Shown piece after piece: positions 36,154 to 46,105 of a stretch of 64,000 nt of DNA. Made by a program: the position numbers and the translations under genes. This DNA comes from Planococcus lenghuensis (GTDB lineage Bacteria > Bacillota > Bacilli > Bacillales_A > Planococcaceae). The notes under the pieces are model-generated. The model was not told the DNA's origin. It saw only the letters and a list, made by a program, of their open reading frames with translations, and made no database searches. Every line of letters begins with the position of its first letter. Position 1 is the first letter of the stretch. Location: the NCBI RefSeq assembly GCF_001999905.1, contig NZ_CP019640.1, forward strand, positions 214,501 through 278,500, written 5' to 3'.

Positions 36154-36378
36154 GTGCGGGAATTTAAAATCACCTATTTTTTTGATGAGAATCACTATAT
36201 CCGCCGTTTTATCTTTACGGAATCACCGGAAGAAGCAGAAGCGCTTGTCCGCAGTGAGCGGGACGGATGGATCAATTTTTATGACAGCCGCGGAATCTAT
36301 CATGAGCTGCATGCCGGAAAAGTGCGGGTGACACAAATATCGGAGTATTTCAGAAAAGACAAAGGGAAAGAGAAGTAA
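36154..36378 (+). CDS. Hypothetical protein, 74 residues
   Basis: The small charged protein has alternating beta and helix (FKITYFFDENHYIRRFIF, then SPEEAEALVRSERDGWINFY). It starts at GTG 36154, ten bases after AAAGGAGG. It lies 50 bases downstream of dsdA and could share its transcript. No family recognised. Confidence 0.5.
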   Translation: MREFKITYFFDENHYIRRFIFTESPEEAEALVRSERDGWINFYDSRGIYHELHAGKVRVTQISEYFRKDKGKEK

Positions 36379-36482
36379 CGGTATGCAAGGGAATGTAATG
36401 AGTTGACAGAAGAATAATGAAGGGCGCTTATTTTCTGTGTTTCTTTTTAGTTGTCAGAACAATGCAACTTCAATTTTCGGTC

Positions 36483-36510
36483 TTGTTATTTTCCTTGCAT
36501 ATACTATATA
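36483..36510 (+). promoter_or_regulatory. Probable promoter of xpt-pbuX
   Basis: TTGTTA (36483-36488), a 16-base spacer and TATATA (36505-36510), 23 bases before the riboswitch. Confidence 0.5.
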
Positions 36511-36532
36511 CTAAGAACCAACTTAATCGCAC

Positions 36533-36606
36533 CGCCTCATATAATCGCAGGGATATGGCCTGCAAGTATCTACCGGTCTGCCGTAAACGGACTGACTATG
36601 AGCAGC
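36533..36606 (+). promoter_or_regulatory. Guanine (purine) riboswitch
   Basis: The aptamer matches the Bacillus subtilis xpt leader closely. CCTCATATAATCGCAGGGAT opens it, ATATGGCCTGCAAGTATCTA spans P2 and the core, and CCGTAAACGGACTGACTATG closes P3. The specificity base is C (GACTATG, not GATTA), so it should sense guanine or hypoxanthine rather than adenine. Hairpins downstream form the terminator, so transcription of xpt-pbuX should stop when guanine is high. Confidence 0.93.
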
Positions 36607-36665
36607 AACGGAACAGGATATCTATGCCTTTTCAGGCATGATTTTTTGTGTTTCCTTTCGACGTT

Positions 36666-36733
36666 AACAGCCCGAAGGCCATTGCTCCGCTCATTTTGAT
36701 GGACGGATGCAGAGGTCTGAGGGCTGTTTTTTG
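36666..36733 (+). terminator. Riboswitch expression-platform terminator
   Basis: AACAGCCC (36666-36673) pairs with GGGCTGTT (36721-36728), followed by six T. A shorter hairpin ATGCCT/AGGCAT with a T run at 36624-36647 lies between it and the aptamer. Confidence 0.6.
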
Positions 36734-36749
36734 CTGTTCTCAATCATGA

Positions 36750-38680
<1,931 letters not shown>

Positions 38681-38727
38681 AAAAACCTGTCCCACATGCT
38701 GATTCCACGCATGCAGGGCAGGTTTTT
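38681..38727. terminator. Bidirectional terminator
   Basis: AAAAACCTGTCCCACATGC pairs with GCATGCAGGGCAGGTTTTT with one small bulge. Confidence 0.8.
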
Positions 38728-39875
38728 CATTTGTCTTGGAATCGTTCAATTGCCGCTGTGGCAAATTGTCCTTTAATCATATCTTCCATCGGTGGGTTAT
38801 AGAGGCCCGCGCGGACGTTCAAGTAATGCCGGTGCATCGGGTTCGAAGCAGATAAGGCGCGGGAACCGACGATATTCATCGCTTTATCGACCACACCGAT
38901 AGCGGCTTGGGTTACGGCGATTTTCGTAACACTCAATGCCTCGCCCATTTCAGCTTTATCCCTGCTGTTCTCATAGCGCTCGACAGTGCCATACAGCAGA
39001 TGTCGCGCGGTGGCCAGTTCGAGTTCCATCTCACCGATGGTTTGGCGGATGTTGGGGGCTTCCGCAATCGGCTTGCCAAGTGAAGCCGGAATATAATTGG
39101 CGGCAAATTCAGCTGCATAAGCGCTGGCAGCCGCTGCGATACCGATGTAGCAGGCGGGAATATGCAGAAGCCAACCCTGCGCACCGGCCCGGCCGGCAAT
39201 GTCCTTGAGAATATGCGAGGCAGGAACCCGGACATCATCGAGTATTAGCGTGTGGCTTGCCGTTCCGCGCATTGACAGGCTGTCCCATGTTTCATCGATT
39301 GAGACACCGGGGCTTTCACGCGGGACGATCACCATCACGACTTCTTTCTGCTCAGTCGTGGCCGTAACGAAAATATAATCAAGGACGGGCGCCATGGACG
39401 TATACGTTTTTTCTCCATTTAGAATCAAGTCATTGCCATCCCGCACAGCGGTTGTCCTTGGCAATGCGCCGCGCGTCGGACTGCCCGCATTGCTTTCAGT
39501 TGCAGCGCTATTGATCAACGCGCCGTTTTTTACCTTCTCCAGAATCCAGCGGGCCGGTTCATCCCGCCAATGCCGGTTTTCCGCATATTCCAGCACGATG
39601 CCGGCATGCCAGCCGATTGATAGGCCGGTTTCACCCGATCCGCGGGAAATCGCTTCCTGGGCGAGTATATACTCATACAATCCCATGCCTTGGCCGCCAA
39701 ATTCGGTCGGCAGCGTTAATGTATGGTACTGAATGCGTTTCAAGTCTTTGATATTTTGAAAAGGGAACGAATTTGGCTGGTCCAGTTTCTGCTCCCGGGC
39801 GAGGAACTGCGGCTGCAGTTCCTTAATTTTATCGATCAATTTCTGCTGTTCCGCTGTTTTGATAAACGATTCCAT
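38727..39875 (-). CDS. Acyl-CoA dehydrogenase-like protein (YdbM type)
   Basis: The 382-residue protein has ACAD domains in order: the N-terminal helix domain, INSAATESNAGSPTRG at the FAD site, LNGEKTYTSMAPVLDY, DSLSMRGTASHTLILDDVRV, and a C-terminal helix bundle with IVGSRALSASNPMHR. It resembles YdbM of Bacillus subtilis and sulfur- or flavin-related ACAD monooxygenases. The catalytic Glu is not obvious, so it may act on non-CoA substrates. GGAG lies ten bases before ATG 39875. A flavodoxin gene lies just upstream on the same strand. Confidence 0.75.
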   Translation of the reverse strand: MESFIKTAEQQKLIDKIKELQPQFLAREQKLDQPNSFPFQNIKDLKRIQYHTLTLPTEFGGQGMGLYEYILAQEAISRGSGETGLSIGWHAGIVLEYAENRHWRDEPARWILEKVKNGALINSAATESNAGSPTRGALPRTTAVRDGNDLILNGEKTYTSMAPVLDYIFVTATTEQKEVVMVIVPRESPGVSIDETWDSLSMRGTASHTLILDDVRVPASHILKDIAGRAGAQGWLLHIPACYIGIAAAASAYAAEFAANYIPASLGKPIAEAPNIRQTIGEMELELATARHLLYGTVERYENSRDKAEMGEALSVTKIAVTQAAIGVVDKAMNIVGSRALSASNPMHRHYLNVRAGLYNPPMEDMIKGQFATAAIERFQDK

Positions 39876-39960
39876 CCTTTCAGCACTCCTTCTCTGACAA
39901 ACTGATTCAAGCGTATCACAGAGAGAAAATGATGGGTACGGAGAATGCTTGCTGTCCGTG

Positions 39961-40000
39961 TTTACGGCGAGCCCACTGGTTATCGGGAGCTCGCCGTAAC
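39961..40000 (-). terminator. Hairpin at the end of the flavodoxin gene
   Basis: TTTACGGCGAGC pairs with GCTCGCCGTAA. The flavodoxin stop codon lies in the loop, and no clear T run follows, so function is uncertain. Confidence 0.4.
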
Positions 40001-40453
40001 GGAATTGATGGCATCGAAAAGCGCATTGACCAGCAAGCTGCAAGGGTCTTCGTCTTTCGGCTGCGGGTCCAGCTCGATTTTCACAACCGGCTCAACGACA
40101 TGGGCACCAAGATTCTGAAAGCGTGCAGCCATCTCGTCCAATGCCCCGCAGAACTGATCATAGGAGCGGTCACCGGATCCGAAAAGACCGACCGCTTTGC
40201 CGTGGAGAGCCGCCGCTGTCAGATCGTCTGCAAAATCTTCCGTTTCAAAAGGCAGCTCGCCATCGCCGTACGTATAGGTGCCGAACAGAATGGCTGTACA
40301 TGAATCCAGCTCTTCTGGTTTTACTTGTTCACGCGAAATGTTTTTCTTCAAGATTTCTATGTCGTGTTTCTGGAGCTGCACTTCAAGCAAGTCAGCGATT
40401 TCTTCTGTATTTCCGGTCATGCTTGTGAAAATCAGACAGATTTTGGCCATCAT
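39980..40453 (-). CDS. Flavodoxin
   Basis: The 157-residue FMN electron carrier has the phosphate-binding loop FTSMTGNTEEIA, the ILFGTYTYGDGELP loop and GLFGSGDRSYDQFCGA, as in short-chain flavodoxins such as YkuN/YkuP. It can replace ferredoxin under iron limitation. GGAGGT lies upstream of two consecutive ATGs (40453, 40450). The possible electron acceptor is the adjacent YdbM-like dehydrogenase. Confidence 0.88.
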   Translation of the reverse strand: MMAKICLIFTSMTGNTEEIADLLEVQLQKHDIEILKKNISREQVKPEELDSCTAILFGTYTYGDGELPFETEDFADDLTAAALHGKAVGLFGSGDRSYDQFCGALDEMAARFQNLGAHVVEPVVKIELDPQPKDEDPCSLLVNALFDAINSVTASSR

Positions 40454-40679
40454 ACTTACCTCCTTATATAAATTGAATTAAAGAGCTGAACATTTACAAA
40501 CCGTTTCGGCCGCTCAGGGTATGCTTTTCATAATGAGCCGGAAAGAGCGTTCGTCTCCTTGATACGTCAACTATAGAAACGCCGGCACTTCACAGGATGC
40601 AGGTGAATCAGCGAACGCTGCTTTTCTGTTGGTTAGTTCGGCGCTAGCCCACAGGAAAGCGCGGCTGTGGGGCGGAATA

Positions 40680-40708
40680 TTGACAAGTGAAAATCATTAT
40701 TTTAACTT
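40680..40708 (+). promoter_or_regulatory. SigA promoter overlapping a Fur-box-like sequence
   Basis: TTGACA (40680-40685), 17 bases, then TAACTT (40703-40708). The spacer holds TGAAAATCATTATTT, matching 12 of 15 positions of the Bacillus Fur box TGATAATCATTATCA. It is placed to drive the gene at 40826. The rest of the 370-base gap shows no other recognised element. Confidence 0.45.
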
Positions 40709-40825
40709 ACATGATCAAATTTATTTTATAAGAGGGTGAGAACTGAAACCTTGATGCCCGTCAAGGCTGGGAAGGGGGGAGGTGGCTATAATGATGATAA
40801 AGTCCATTAAGAAAGGAAGAGAGGC

Positions 40826-41161
40826 ATGCAAACTTTTCTTGCTGCTCCCGTTGCGCTCGACAAAACATCTCTGTTTGTCCATGGTCACGAATGGCTGCTG
40901 ATACTGGCAATTCTCACGCTCGCTTTTTCAGTTCTGCTGCGCAGTCGGCTTGTGTTCGGTCTGCAATTCCTGTTCCTGGCTGCTGTCTTCACCGTCTTCA
41001 TAACAGGAGAAGAAGCGGTCGGCGGACCAGTTCCGGTCATGCTTTATGCCAGTCTGCTCGGTGTCCAAGTGCTGCTGTCACTTTATACCGCTTATAAAAT
41101 GAAAAAACTGCTCGATGAAAGCTATACCCGGGTGCTCCGGAAAATCCATAAATTGCCGTAG
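40826..41161 (+). CDS. Small membrane protein of unknown function
   Basis: The gene encodes 111 residues with three hydrophobic segments (about 25-42, 44-60 and 68-88) and a basic C-terminal tail. No family recognised. GGAAGAGAGG lies before the ATG. A 36-codon frame at 40791, behind a very strong GGGGGGAGGT site, overlaps its 5' end in another frame and could be a leader peptide. The upstream promoter carries a Fur-like box, so iron control is possible. Confidence 0.6.
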   Translation: MQTFLAAPVALDKTSLFVHGHEWLLILAILTLAFSVLLRSRLVFGLQFLFLAAVFTVFITGEEAVGGPVPVMLYASLLGVQVLLSLYTAYKMKKLLDESYTRVLRKIHKLP

Positions 41162-41172
41162 AACAAATAATC

Positions 41173-41214
41173 GAAAAAGCCGCTGTACACATAATGTGCA
41201 TAGCGGCTTTTTTG
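41173..41214. terminator. Intrinsic terminator
   Basis: AAAAAGCCGCT pairs with AGCGGCTTTTT, with an inner ACAT/ATGT extension. Confidence 0.8.
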
Positions 41215-41344
41215 TTTGGAAAACTGATGCATGGCAATATCGGAAAATTTAACAGGGGTTAAGAAAAATACTAGTTTGTCGGGAATCATGCATAGTTGTA
41301 TTGATGGTGCGCCCGCTTATGAAAGGATTGTTCGGCAGAGTGTT

Positions 41345-41893
41345 TTACCGAACATCAGCACCAAGAGAAGTCCGGAAGTGATTGAGTGCCACAACATGGC
41401 CGTCGGGATTGAAGCTGGCCACTGCCAATTCAGGCACAACGATTTTAAAACCTTTATTGTAGGCGTCCACAGCTGTGTGTAAGATGCAGATATCCGTACA
41501 GACACCGACAAGCCATAGTTCTTCAATTCCCCGTTCCCGGAGTTTCATCTCCAGGTTTGTGCCGGCGAACGCACTATATCTTGTCTTATCCATCCAGTAT
41601 ACGTCCGGATTCTGCCGGTGCCTTTCATACCAGTCTTTTAATGAACCGTATAATTCCCGGCCGGCTGTGCCGTTAATGTTATGCGGCGGAAAAAGAGAGT
41701 TCTCAGGGTGAAAATTATCCTCTTCGTCATGGCCGTCAACTGCAAAGACGATGTAATCCCCGTTTCGCTGAAATTCATCGGTCAGCCTGACGATCTCCCC
41801 TTCGATTGCCTGTCCCGGCTTCCCGCATGTCAGTTTTCCGTCATCCGCTACAAAATCATACGTATAATCAATATTGAGAAGCGATTTTTTCAT
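41345..41893 (-). CDS. Nicotinamidase-like cysteine hydrolase (isochorismatase fold)
   Basis: The 182-residue enzyme has the catalytic triad of nicotinamidases: Asp in LLNIDYTYDFV, Lys in WMDKTRYSAF and Cys in LVGVCTDICILHTAVDAY. The metal-binding loop VDGHDEEDNFHPENSLFP matches PncA, which converts nicotinamide to nicotinate for NAD salvage (YueJ in Bacillus subtilis). The start has a GGAGG site. 41215-41344 holds nothing recognisable. Confidence 0.8.
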   Translation of the reverse strand: MKKSLLNIDYTYDFVADDGKLTCGKPGQAIEGEIVRLTDEFQRNGDYIVFAVDGHDEEDNFHPENSLFPPHNINGTAGRELYGSLKDWYERHRQNPDVYWMDKTRYSAFAGTNLEMKLRERGIEELWLVGVCTDICILHTAVDAYNKGFKIVVPELAVASFNPDGHVVALNHFRTSLGADVR

Positions 41894-41960
41894 GTGAATT
41901 CCTCCTGAAAATTATACGAGCTACCCCTAGTTTACTTTAATTGGATGGCTGAGAACACAA

Positions 41961-41987
41961 ATAAGGCAGACTGCACTGAGTCTGCCC
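41961..41987 (-). terminator. Terminator of the first yflT-like gene
   Basis: On the minus strand GGCAGACT pairs with AGTCTGCC with a six-base loop and a short T-rich tail. Confidence 0.65.
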
Positions 41988-42001
41988 CATCCATTTTCGT
42001 T

Positions 42002-42322
42002 TTATTTTTTTGCCAGAAGCACAAGCTTGCCGGTATCCAGTATTTCTTCATACTCGGCCGCTTCTTTTTGGCTGATGCCGACTGCTTCCATTTCGCTGCG
42101 CAATTCATCGCCGCGCTTATTGACCACGTTTTTCATGCTGCCGAATAAGCCCTGTTCTCCGACACCGGCTGTTTCCGTATCGAATGTGTCGGCCAGGTTC
42201 TTTTCTACATCTTTGTCATGGGCAAAAAGATAAATCTCATCCCGGTCATAGCCTTGGGATTCCAACCGTTCAATTTCCTGTTTTGCCTGCATGGCGTTAT
42301 CAGCAACTTTTACTAATGTCAC
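42002..42322 (-). CDS. General stress protein, YflT domain (copy 1)
   Basis: The 106-residue soluble protein matches the heat-induced stress protein YflT family (VADNAMQAKQEIERLESQGY, then YLFAHDKDVEKNLADTFD). The function is unknown, but members in Bacillus belong to the SigB general stress regulon. It starts at GTG 42322 behind GGAGGG. It is one of three tandem paralogues, each with its own promoter and terminator. Confidence 0.85.
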   Translation of the reverse strand: MTLVKVADNAMQAKQEIERLESQGYDRDEIYLFAHDKDVEKNLADTFDTETAGVGEQGLFGSMKNVVNKRGDELRSEMEAVGISQKEAAEYEEILDTGKLVLLAKK

Positions 42323-42362
42323 GATATATCCCTCCAGTCAAAAATATGGTGCTACGTATTGT

Positions 42363-42387
42363 TTACCACTGATTTTTCATATTAAAC
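42363..42387 (-). promoter_or_regulatory. SigB-type promoter
   Basis: Reading the minus strand: GTTTAA, 13 bases, then TGGTAA, close to the SigB consensus GTTTAA/GGGTAT. Confidence 0.7.
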
Positions 42388-42417
42388 GAATAATGGAAGA
42401 AGATCTGTTTGCGGCAA

Positions 42418-42447
42418 CAAAAGAGACAGACCTTTAAGGCCTGTCTC
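42418..42447 (-). terminator. Terminator of the second yflT-like gene
   Basis: GAGACAGGCC pairs with GGTCTGTCTC (one G-T pair), then TTTTG. Confidence 0.75.
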
Positions 42448-42462
42448 AGAATGTCTGATTCA

Positions 42463-42783
42463 TTATTTCTTTGCTACGATTACAAGTTTTCCTGTATCCA
42501 GGACTTCTTCGTATTCGGCCGCTTCTTCTTTGCTCAGGCCGGTGGCAGCCAGTTCTGTGCGAAGCTCATCGCCGCGTTTGCTCACGACATTTTTCATGCT
42601 TGAGAATAAGCCTTTTTCACCGACGCCGACGGATTCCGTATCCAGCGCTTTTCCAATATCTTCTTCACGATCTTTATCATGTGCAAAGATATAAATGTTG
42701 TCGCGGGTGAATCCTTCTGTTTCCAGCCGTTCAATTTCACGTTTTGCATGGACGGCATTTTCAACTGATAATACTGTAGGCAT
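42463..42783 (-). CDS. General stress protein, YflT domain (copy 2)
   Basis: The 106-residue paralogue of its neighbours (VENAVHAKREIERLETEGFT, then IYIFAHDKDREEDIGKALDT). Nearly all conserved positions, including AHDKD and KRGDELR, are shared among the three copies. GGAGGG lies before the ATG. Like copies 1 and 3 it has a separate SigB-type promoter, so the cluster is three single-gene units and not an operon. Confidence 0.85.
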   Translation of the reverse strand: MPTVLSVENAVHAKREIERLETEGFTRDNIYIFAHDKDREEDIGKALDTESVGVGEKGLFSSMKNVVSKRGDELRTELAATGLSKEEAAEYEEVLDTGKLVIVAKK

Positions 42784-42822
42784 TCAAAATCCCTCCGTTC
42801 AAGTTATGGTTACTTTCTTTGT

Positions 42823-42848
42823 TTACCACCTATCAATTCGAATTAAAC
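42823..42848 (-). promoter_or_regulatory. SigB-type promoter
   Basis: Minus strand: GTTTAA, 14 bases, then TGGTAA. Confidence 0.7.
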
Positions 42849-42884
42849 GAACGGAATGATCCAATTGGACTTGTTTTCATAATA

Positions 42885-42911
42885 AAAAGGCGGACCCACA
42901 TCGGATCCGCC
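42885..42911 (-). terminator. Terminator of the third yflT-like gene
   Basis: Minus strand GGCGGATCC pairs imperfectly with GGGTCCGCC, followed by TTTTTAT. Confidence 0.65.
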
Positions 42912-42926
42912 GCCTGGATTCGTTTA

Positions 42927-43244
42927 TTATTGAGCGACAAGCACTAACTTGCCCTCATCAAGCACTTCTTCGTATTCGTCAGCCTCCATTTTTGAAAGAC
43001 CGATCGATTGCATTTCGTCCCGCAGTTCATCGCCGCGTTTACTTACAACATGTTTCATGCTTGAGAACATGCCTTTTTCTTTCATGCCAATCATTTCGGT
43101 GTCCAGTGCTTTCCCGATATCTTCTTCCCGATCTTTATCGTGAGCGAAAATATAAATCTCGTCCCGGGAAATTCCCTGCGTTTCCATCCGTTCGATTGCC
43201 TGTCTTGCATGGACGGCATTTTCAACTGTCATTACTGTAGCCAT
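42927..43244 (-). CDS. General stress protein, YflT domain (copy 3)
   Basis: The 105-residue paralogue reads VENAVHARQAIERMETQGIS, then IYIFAHDKDREEDIGKALDT. I chose ATG 43244, which follows GGAGGG; the frame runs ten codons further without a signal. It is closer to copy 2 than to copy 1 (shared REEDIGKALDTE). Confidence 0.85.
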   Translation of the reverse strand: MATVMTVENAVHARQAIERMETQGISRDEIYIFAHDKDREEDIGKALDTEMIGMKEKGMFSSMKHVVSKRGDELRDEMQSIGLSKMEADEYEEVLDEGKLVLVAQ

Positions 43245-43294
43245 AGTAAATCCCTCCAGTAGTGTATCAGCCATTTTACAGCCACATTCTTACT

Positions 43295-43319
43295 TTACCC
43301 ATATTTTTACCAATTAAAC
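43295..43319 (-). promoter_or_regulatory. Near-consensus SigB promoter
   Basis: Minus strand: GTTTAA, 13 bases, then GGGTAA. Confidence 0.8.
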
Positions 43320-43402
43320 GGCAAACTCACCGGGTTTTGTTTATAATAATCAGATAATTTATGATATAGTCAAGTCAATTCAATTTATAGGGAGGGAAGA
43401 AG

Positions 43403-44830
43403 ATGACAATAGGAATAAAAACAACAAAGGAACAGCTGTTGAGATTACCCACAACTGCCAGACCGGCTGTGGATGCAGAACAGCTCGAAGTGCCGGAAGG
43501 GTACCGGGCAGAAGCGGTGGCTGCAGGCCTGTCATTTCCGACAGGAATGGCATTTGACGACCAAGGCACTTTGTATATTAATGAAGGAGGAAGCACGTGG
43601 CCGACACGGCCTGCTATGACACCGAGAATTTTGAAATTGACGCCGGAAGGGGAACTGAGTGCCTTTGCCGAGGAAAACTTGGGTGGACCGCGGGGGCTTG
43701 CTTACCGGGATGGCTATCTCTATGTCACATTGAAAGGCGGTTATTTTGCACGCGTGGTGCGGTATGACACCGAAACGGGTGAAAGAGAAGTGCTGCACGA
43801 TCAGATTCCAAGCGGCGGATGGCATGAGCCGGGTGGGCCTGTATTTAATCCGAAAGACGGTCTTTTGTATTTTGCACATGGCTCTGTCTCACAGAATGGA
43901 GTTGTACTGCCGCAAGGTTATACCGTGGACGTGGCGAAAAATCCGGAAGCGCACGATATTCCAGGGGAAGATGTCACGCTGACCGGCAATAATGTGTTCA
44001 GCCGGGACCCGCTCATGCCGTATCCATATTTGACGAAAACCGGTCCTTATAAACCGTTCGGCACACCAGCGGAAAAAGGGGAAGTGGTCAAAGGACAATT
44101 ATGGTGCACAACAGGCGTTTGGCGATCCAAGCCGGACGGCACACAACCTGAATTGATTGCCTGGGGAATCCGCAATCCGTATGGTATGGCGTTCAATGAA
44201 GAAGGAGAACTTTATGTTTCTGATAATGATATGGAAGAAAAAGGAGAACGGGCCGTCGCCATGGACCCGGACCGGATCTGGCATATTAAAAATGCACGGA
44301 AGCCGCATGGAACAGTTGATAAACCGGAATGGTTTGGATTCCCGGATATTGCGGCTACCGGGCTTCCAGTCTGGCATGAAAAGCATTTGCCGGATAAGGG
44401 CAAGCCAGCAGAGCCGCTGCTGGAAAACCCGCCGGAATGGGCAGGACCCGCAGCTTATTTGGAAAAACCGCATTCCTGCATGACGAAAATGGATTTTTGC
44501 ACAAGCGACACATTCGGACACCGGGGAAAGCTGTTTGCATGTGAATGGGGCACGATGGCACCGTTCAATTCACCGCGGGAAGAAGATCTCAGTCACGGAT
44601 TCCGGGTCATGAAAATTGATACTGAAACAGGAGAAGGGGAACCATTCATTTATAATAAGATACTTGAAACGGGACCGCCTGCAGCGGGAATGGCCCGGCC
44701 GGTGGACTGCAAATTCAGTCCGGACGGTAAGAGCCTCTATGTCCTGGATTTCGGTGTCGCGCAAGTGGCGGAGGGCCACATGCTGGCTTATGCCCATACA
44801 GGTGTGCTCTGGAAGGTGACCAAATTATGA
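43403..44830 (+). CDS. Beta-propeller sugar dehydrogenase-like protein (sorbosone dehydrogenase family)
   Basis: The 475-residue protein has repeated propeller blades: GLSFPTGMAFDDQGTLYINE, ENLGGPRGLAYRDGYLYVTL, IAWGIRNPYGMAFNEEGELY and RPVDCKFSPDGKSLYVLDFG. These match the glucose/sorbosone dehydrogenase propeller, where PQQ and calcium bind in studied members. No signal peptide is seen, unusual for this class, so PQQ use is doubtful here. GGGAGGG lies before the ATG. The next gene starts within its stop codon region. Confidence 0.75.
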   Translation: MTIGIKTTKEQLLRLPTTARPAVDAEQLEVPEGYRAEAVAAGLSFPTGMAFDDQGTLYINEGGSTWPTRPAMTPRILKLTPEGELSAFAEENLGGPRGLAYRDGYLYVTLKGGYFARVVRYDTETGEREVLHDQIPSGGWHEPGGPVFNPKDGLLYFAHGSVSQNGVVLPQGYTVDVAKNPEAHDIPGEDVTLTGNNVFSRDPLMPYPYLTKTGPYKPFGTPAEKGEVVKGQLWCTTGVWRSKPDGTQPELIAWGIRNPYGMAFNEEGELYVSDNDMEEKGERAVAMDPDRIWHIKNARKPHGTVDKPEWFGFPDIAATGLPVWHEKHLPDKGKPAEPLLENPPEWAGPAAYLEKPHSCMTKMDFCTSDTFGHRGKLFACEWGTMAPFNSPREEDLSHGFRVMKIDTETGEGEPFIYNKILETGPPAAGMARPVDCKFSPDGKSLYVLDFGVAQVAEGHMLAYAHTGVLWKVTKL

Positions 44831-44844
44831 GCGGAGGTGGGAAT

Positions 44845-45399
44845 ATGGAAAAGCCGGTAACTCCTGTATTACTGGGAATCGATCCCGAAAGCTGGGACAA
44901 CCAGCTGGATAATGTGGAGAAGTGGTTCGAACAGCTGCAGCTCATCCAGGCATCCTTTCGCCAGTTTGCGGAACAGACGGCAGAGAAAATTAAAGAAGAA
45001 CATATTAAAGCCGAAGTGCTTTCAATAGCTAAGAAAGCAAAAGTGCACGAGCAAAAAATCGGGGAATTATATGAAGCGATCGGCCGCGCGACATCCAGTA
45101 CATCCAAGATGGCTGGAGAGTTGGCCGGGAAGCTGAATAGTCCGCTTGCTGATTTGAAGGGACTGTTGGGCGGGGCGCACGGTTACTGGAAGGATTTGCA
45201 TCAGCTAATGATCCTGAACCTGAATGCACTCAGCGCGTTTGCGATGGCTGAACAGCTTGGATTGGCTTTGGGAATCATGGAAATTCCCGAAATTGTTTTC
45301 CCGATCCTGAATGAAAAGCAGAAAAACCATTTGTTGCTTCAGGAATATTCACTCGAAACCGGTGCGGTCGCTGTTCTTTACAATAAAGATTTTGGCTAA
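44845..45399 (+). CDS. Helical protein of unknown function coupled to the propeller gene
   Basis: The 184-residue protein is mostly alpha-helical (WFEQLQLIQASFRQFAEQTA, then EVLSIAKKAKVHEQKIGELY), reminiscent of a four-helix bundle such as ferritin-like or hemerythrin-like folds, but without a convincing metal motif. GGAGG sits seven bases before ATG 44845; an in-frame ATG at 44827 overlaps the propeller gene. Tight linkage suggests a shared task. Confidence 0.55.
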   Translation: MEKPVTPVLLGIDPESWDNQLDNVEKWFEQLQLIQASFRQFAEQTAEKIKEEHIKAEVLSIAKKAKVHEQKIGELYEAIGRATSSTSKMAGELAGKLNSPLADLKGLLGGAHGYWKDLHQLMILNLNALSAFAMAEQLGLALGIMEIPEIVFPILNEKQKNHLLLQEYSLETGAVAVLYNKDFG

Positions 45400-45440
45400 G
45401 CGATCTTTATTATCCACTCAGCAGACAGGAGGGAGGTCTT

Positions 45441-45998
45441 ATGAAACGAATCACTGATTATTGGCAAACATCAGCAGCTCAGCCGGCAGCTGCGGAGAAT
45501 GGCAGAAAAAGCCGCACGCAGCTGCTGGTCACTGCTGCGCTTTTGGCAGCACTGGCGGCTATCCTTCAGTCGGCAGGCGGCCTCCTGCCGGGGATTGGAT
45601 ATGCCGTCAGCCCTTTGGCTACATTGCCGATTGCACTGGCAGCTTTGCTCACAGCGGGCAGCGGGATCAGTGCGTATGTTGTCACCATCGGTCTTTTAGT
45701 GCTATTACAGCCCGGTGAATTATTTATCTTCCCATTTACGACAGGTCTGCTTGGCTTGGCCATTGGTTTATCACTGTTAATGTTTAAGAAAAAGTGGGTA
45801 GCCATTTTTGTGGGAGGAAGTGCATTGTTTCTGGGGATTTTATTCTTGGTATCCGTGTTGCGGTTTCCACTTTTCGGGCCGGAAACTGTACCGGGAGTAA
45901 TGCTGCTCGGTGGCTGTGCCGGTTTTGCGATTGTCTACAGCTGGATTTGGACGGAAGTTATCCTGTTCTTTCGGAAGCGTCTTCCTTTTTTTCGCTAA
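45441..45998 (+). CDS. Polytopic membrane protein, possibly an ECF-type S component
   Basis: The 185-residue protein has five to six membrane segments after a polar N-terminal tail of about 25 residues. The start of the membrane part (LLVTAALLAALAAILQSAGG) and its small size resemble substrate-binding S components of energy-coupling-factor vitamin transporters. No ECF ATPase is adjacent and the substrate is unknown. GGAGGG lies before the ATG. Confidence 0.5.
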   Translation: MKRITDYWQTSAAQPAAAENGRKSRTQLLVTAALLAALAAILQSAGGLLPGIGYAVSPLATLPIALAALLTAGSGISAYVVTIGLLVLLQPGELFIFPFTTGLLGLAIGLSLLMFKKKWVAIFVGGSALFLGILFLVSVLRFPLFGPETVPGVMLLGGCAGFAIVYSWIWTEVILFFRKRLPFFR

Positions 45999-46105
45999 GC
46001 TGGCGACGGAATGTACCATTCTTTTCAATTTTCCTGTTTCTTACTGTGTCTAGCAGGGAAAATAAAAAAGCAGTCGGATAACGAAATTGGAAAGGAGAGG
46101 GCAGC

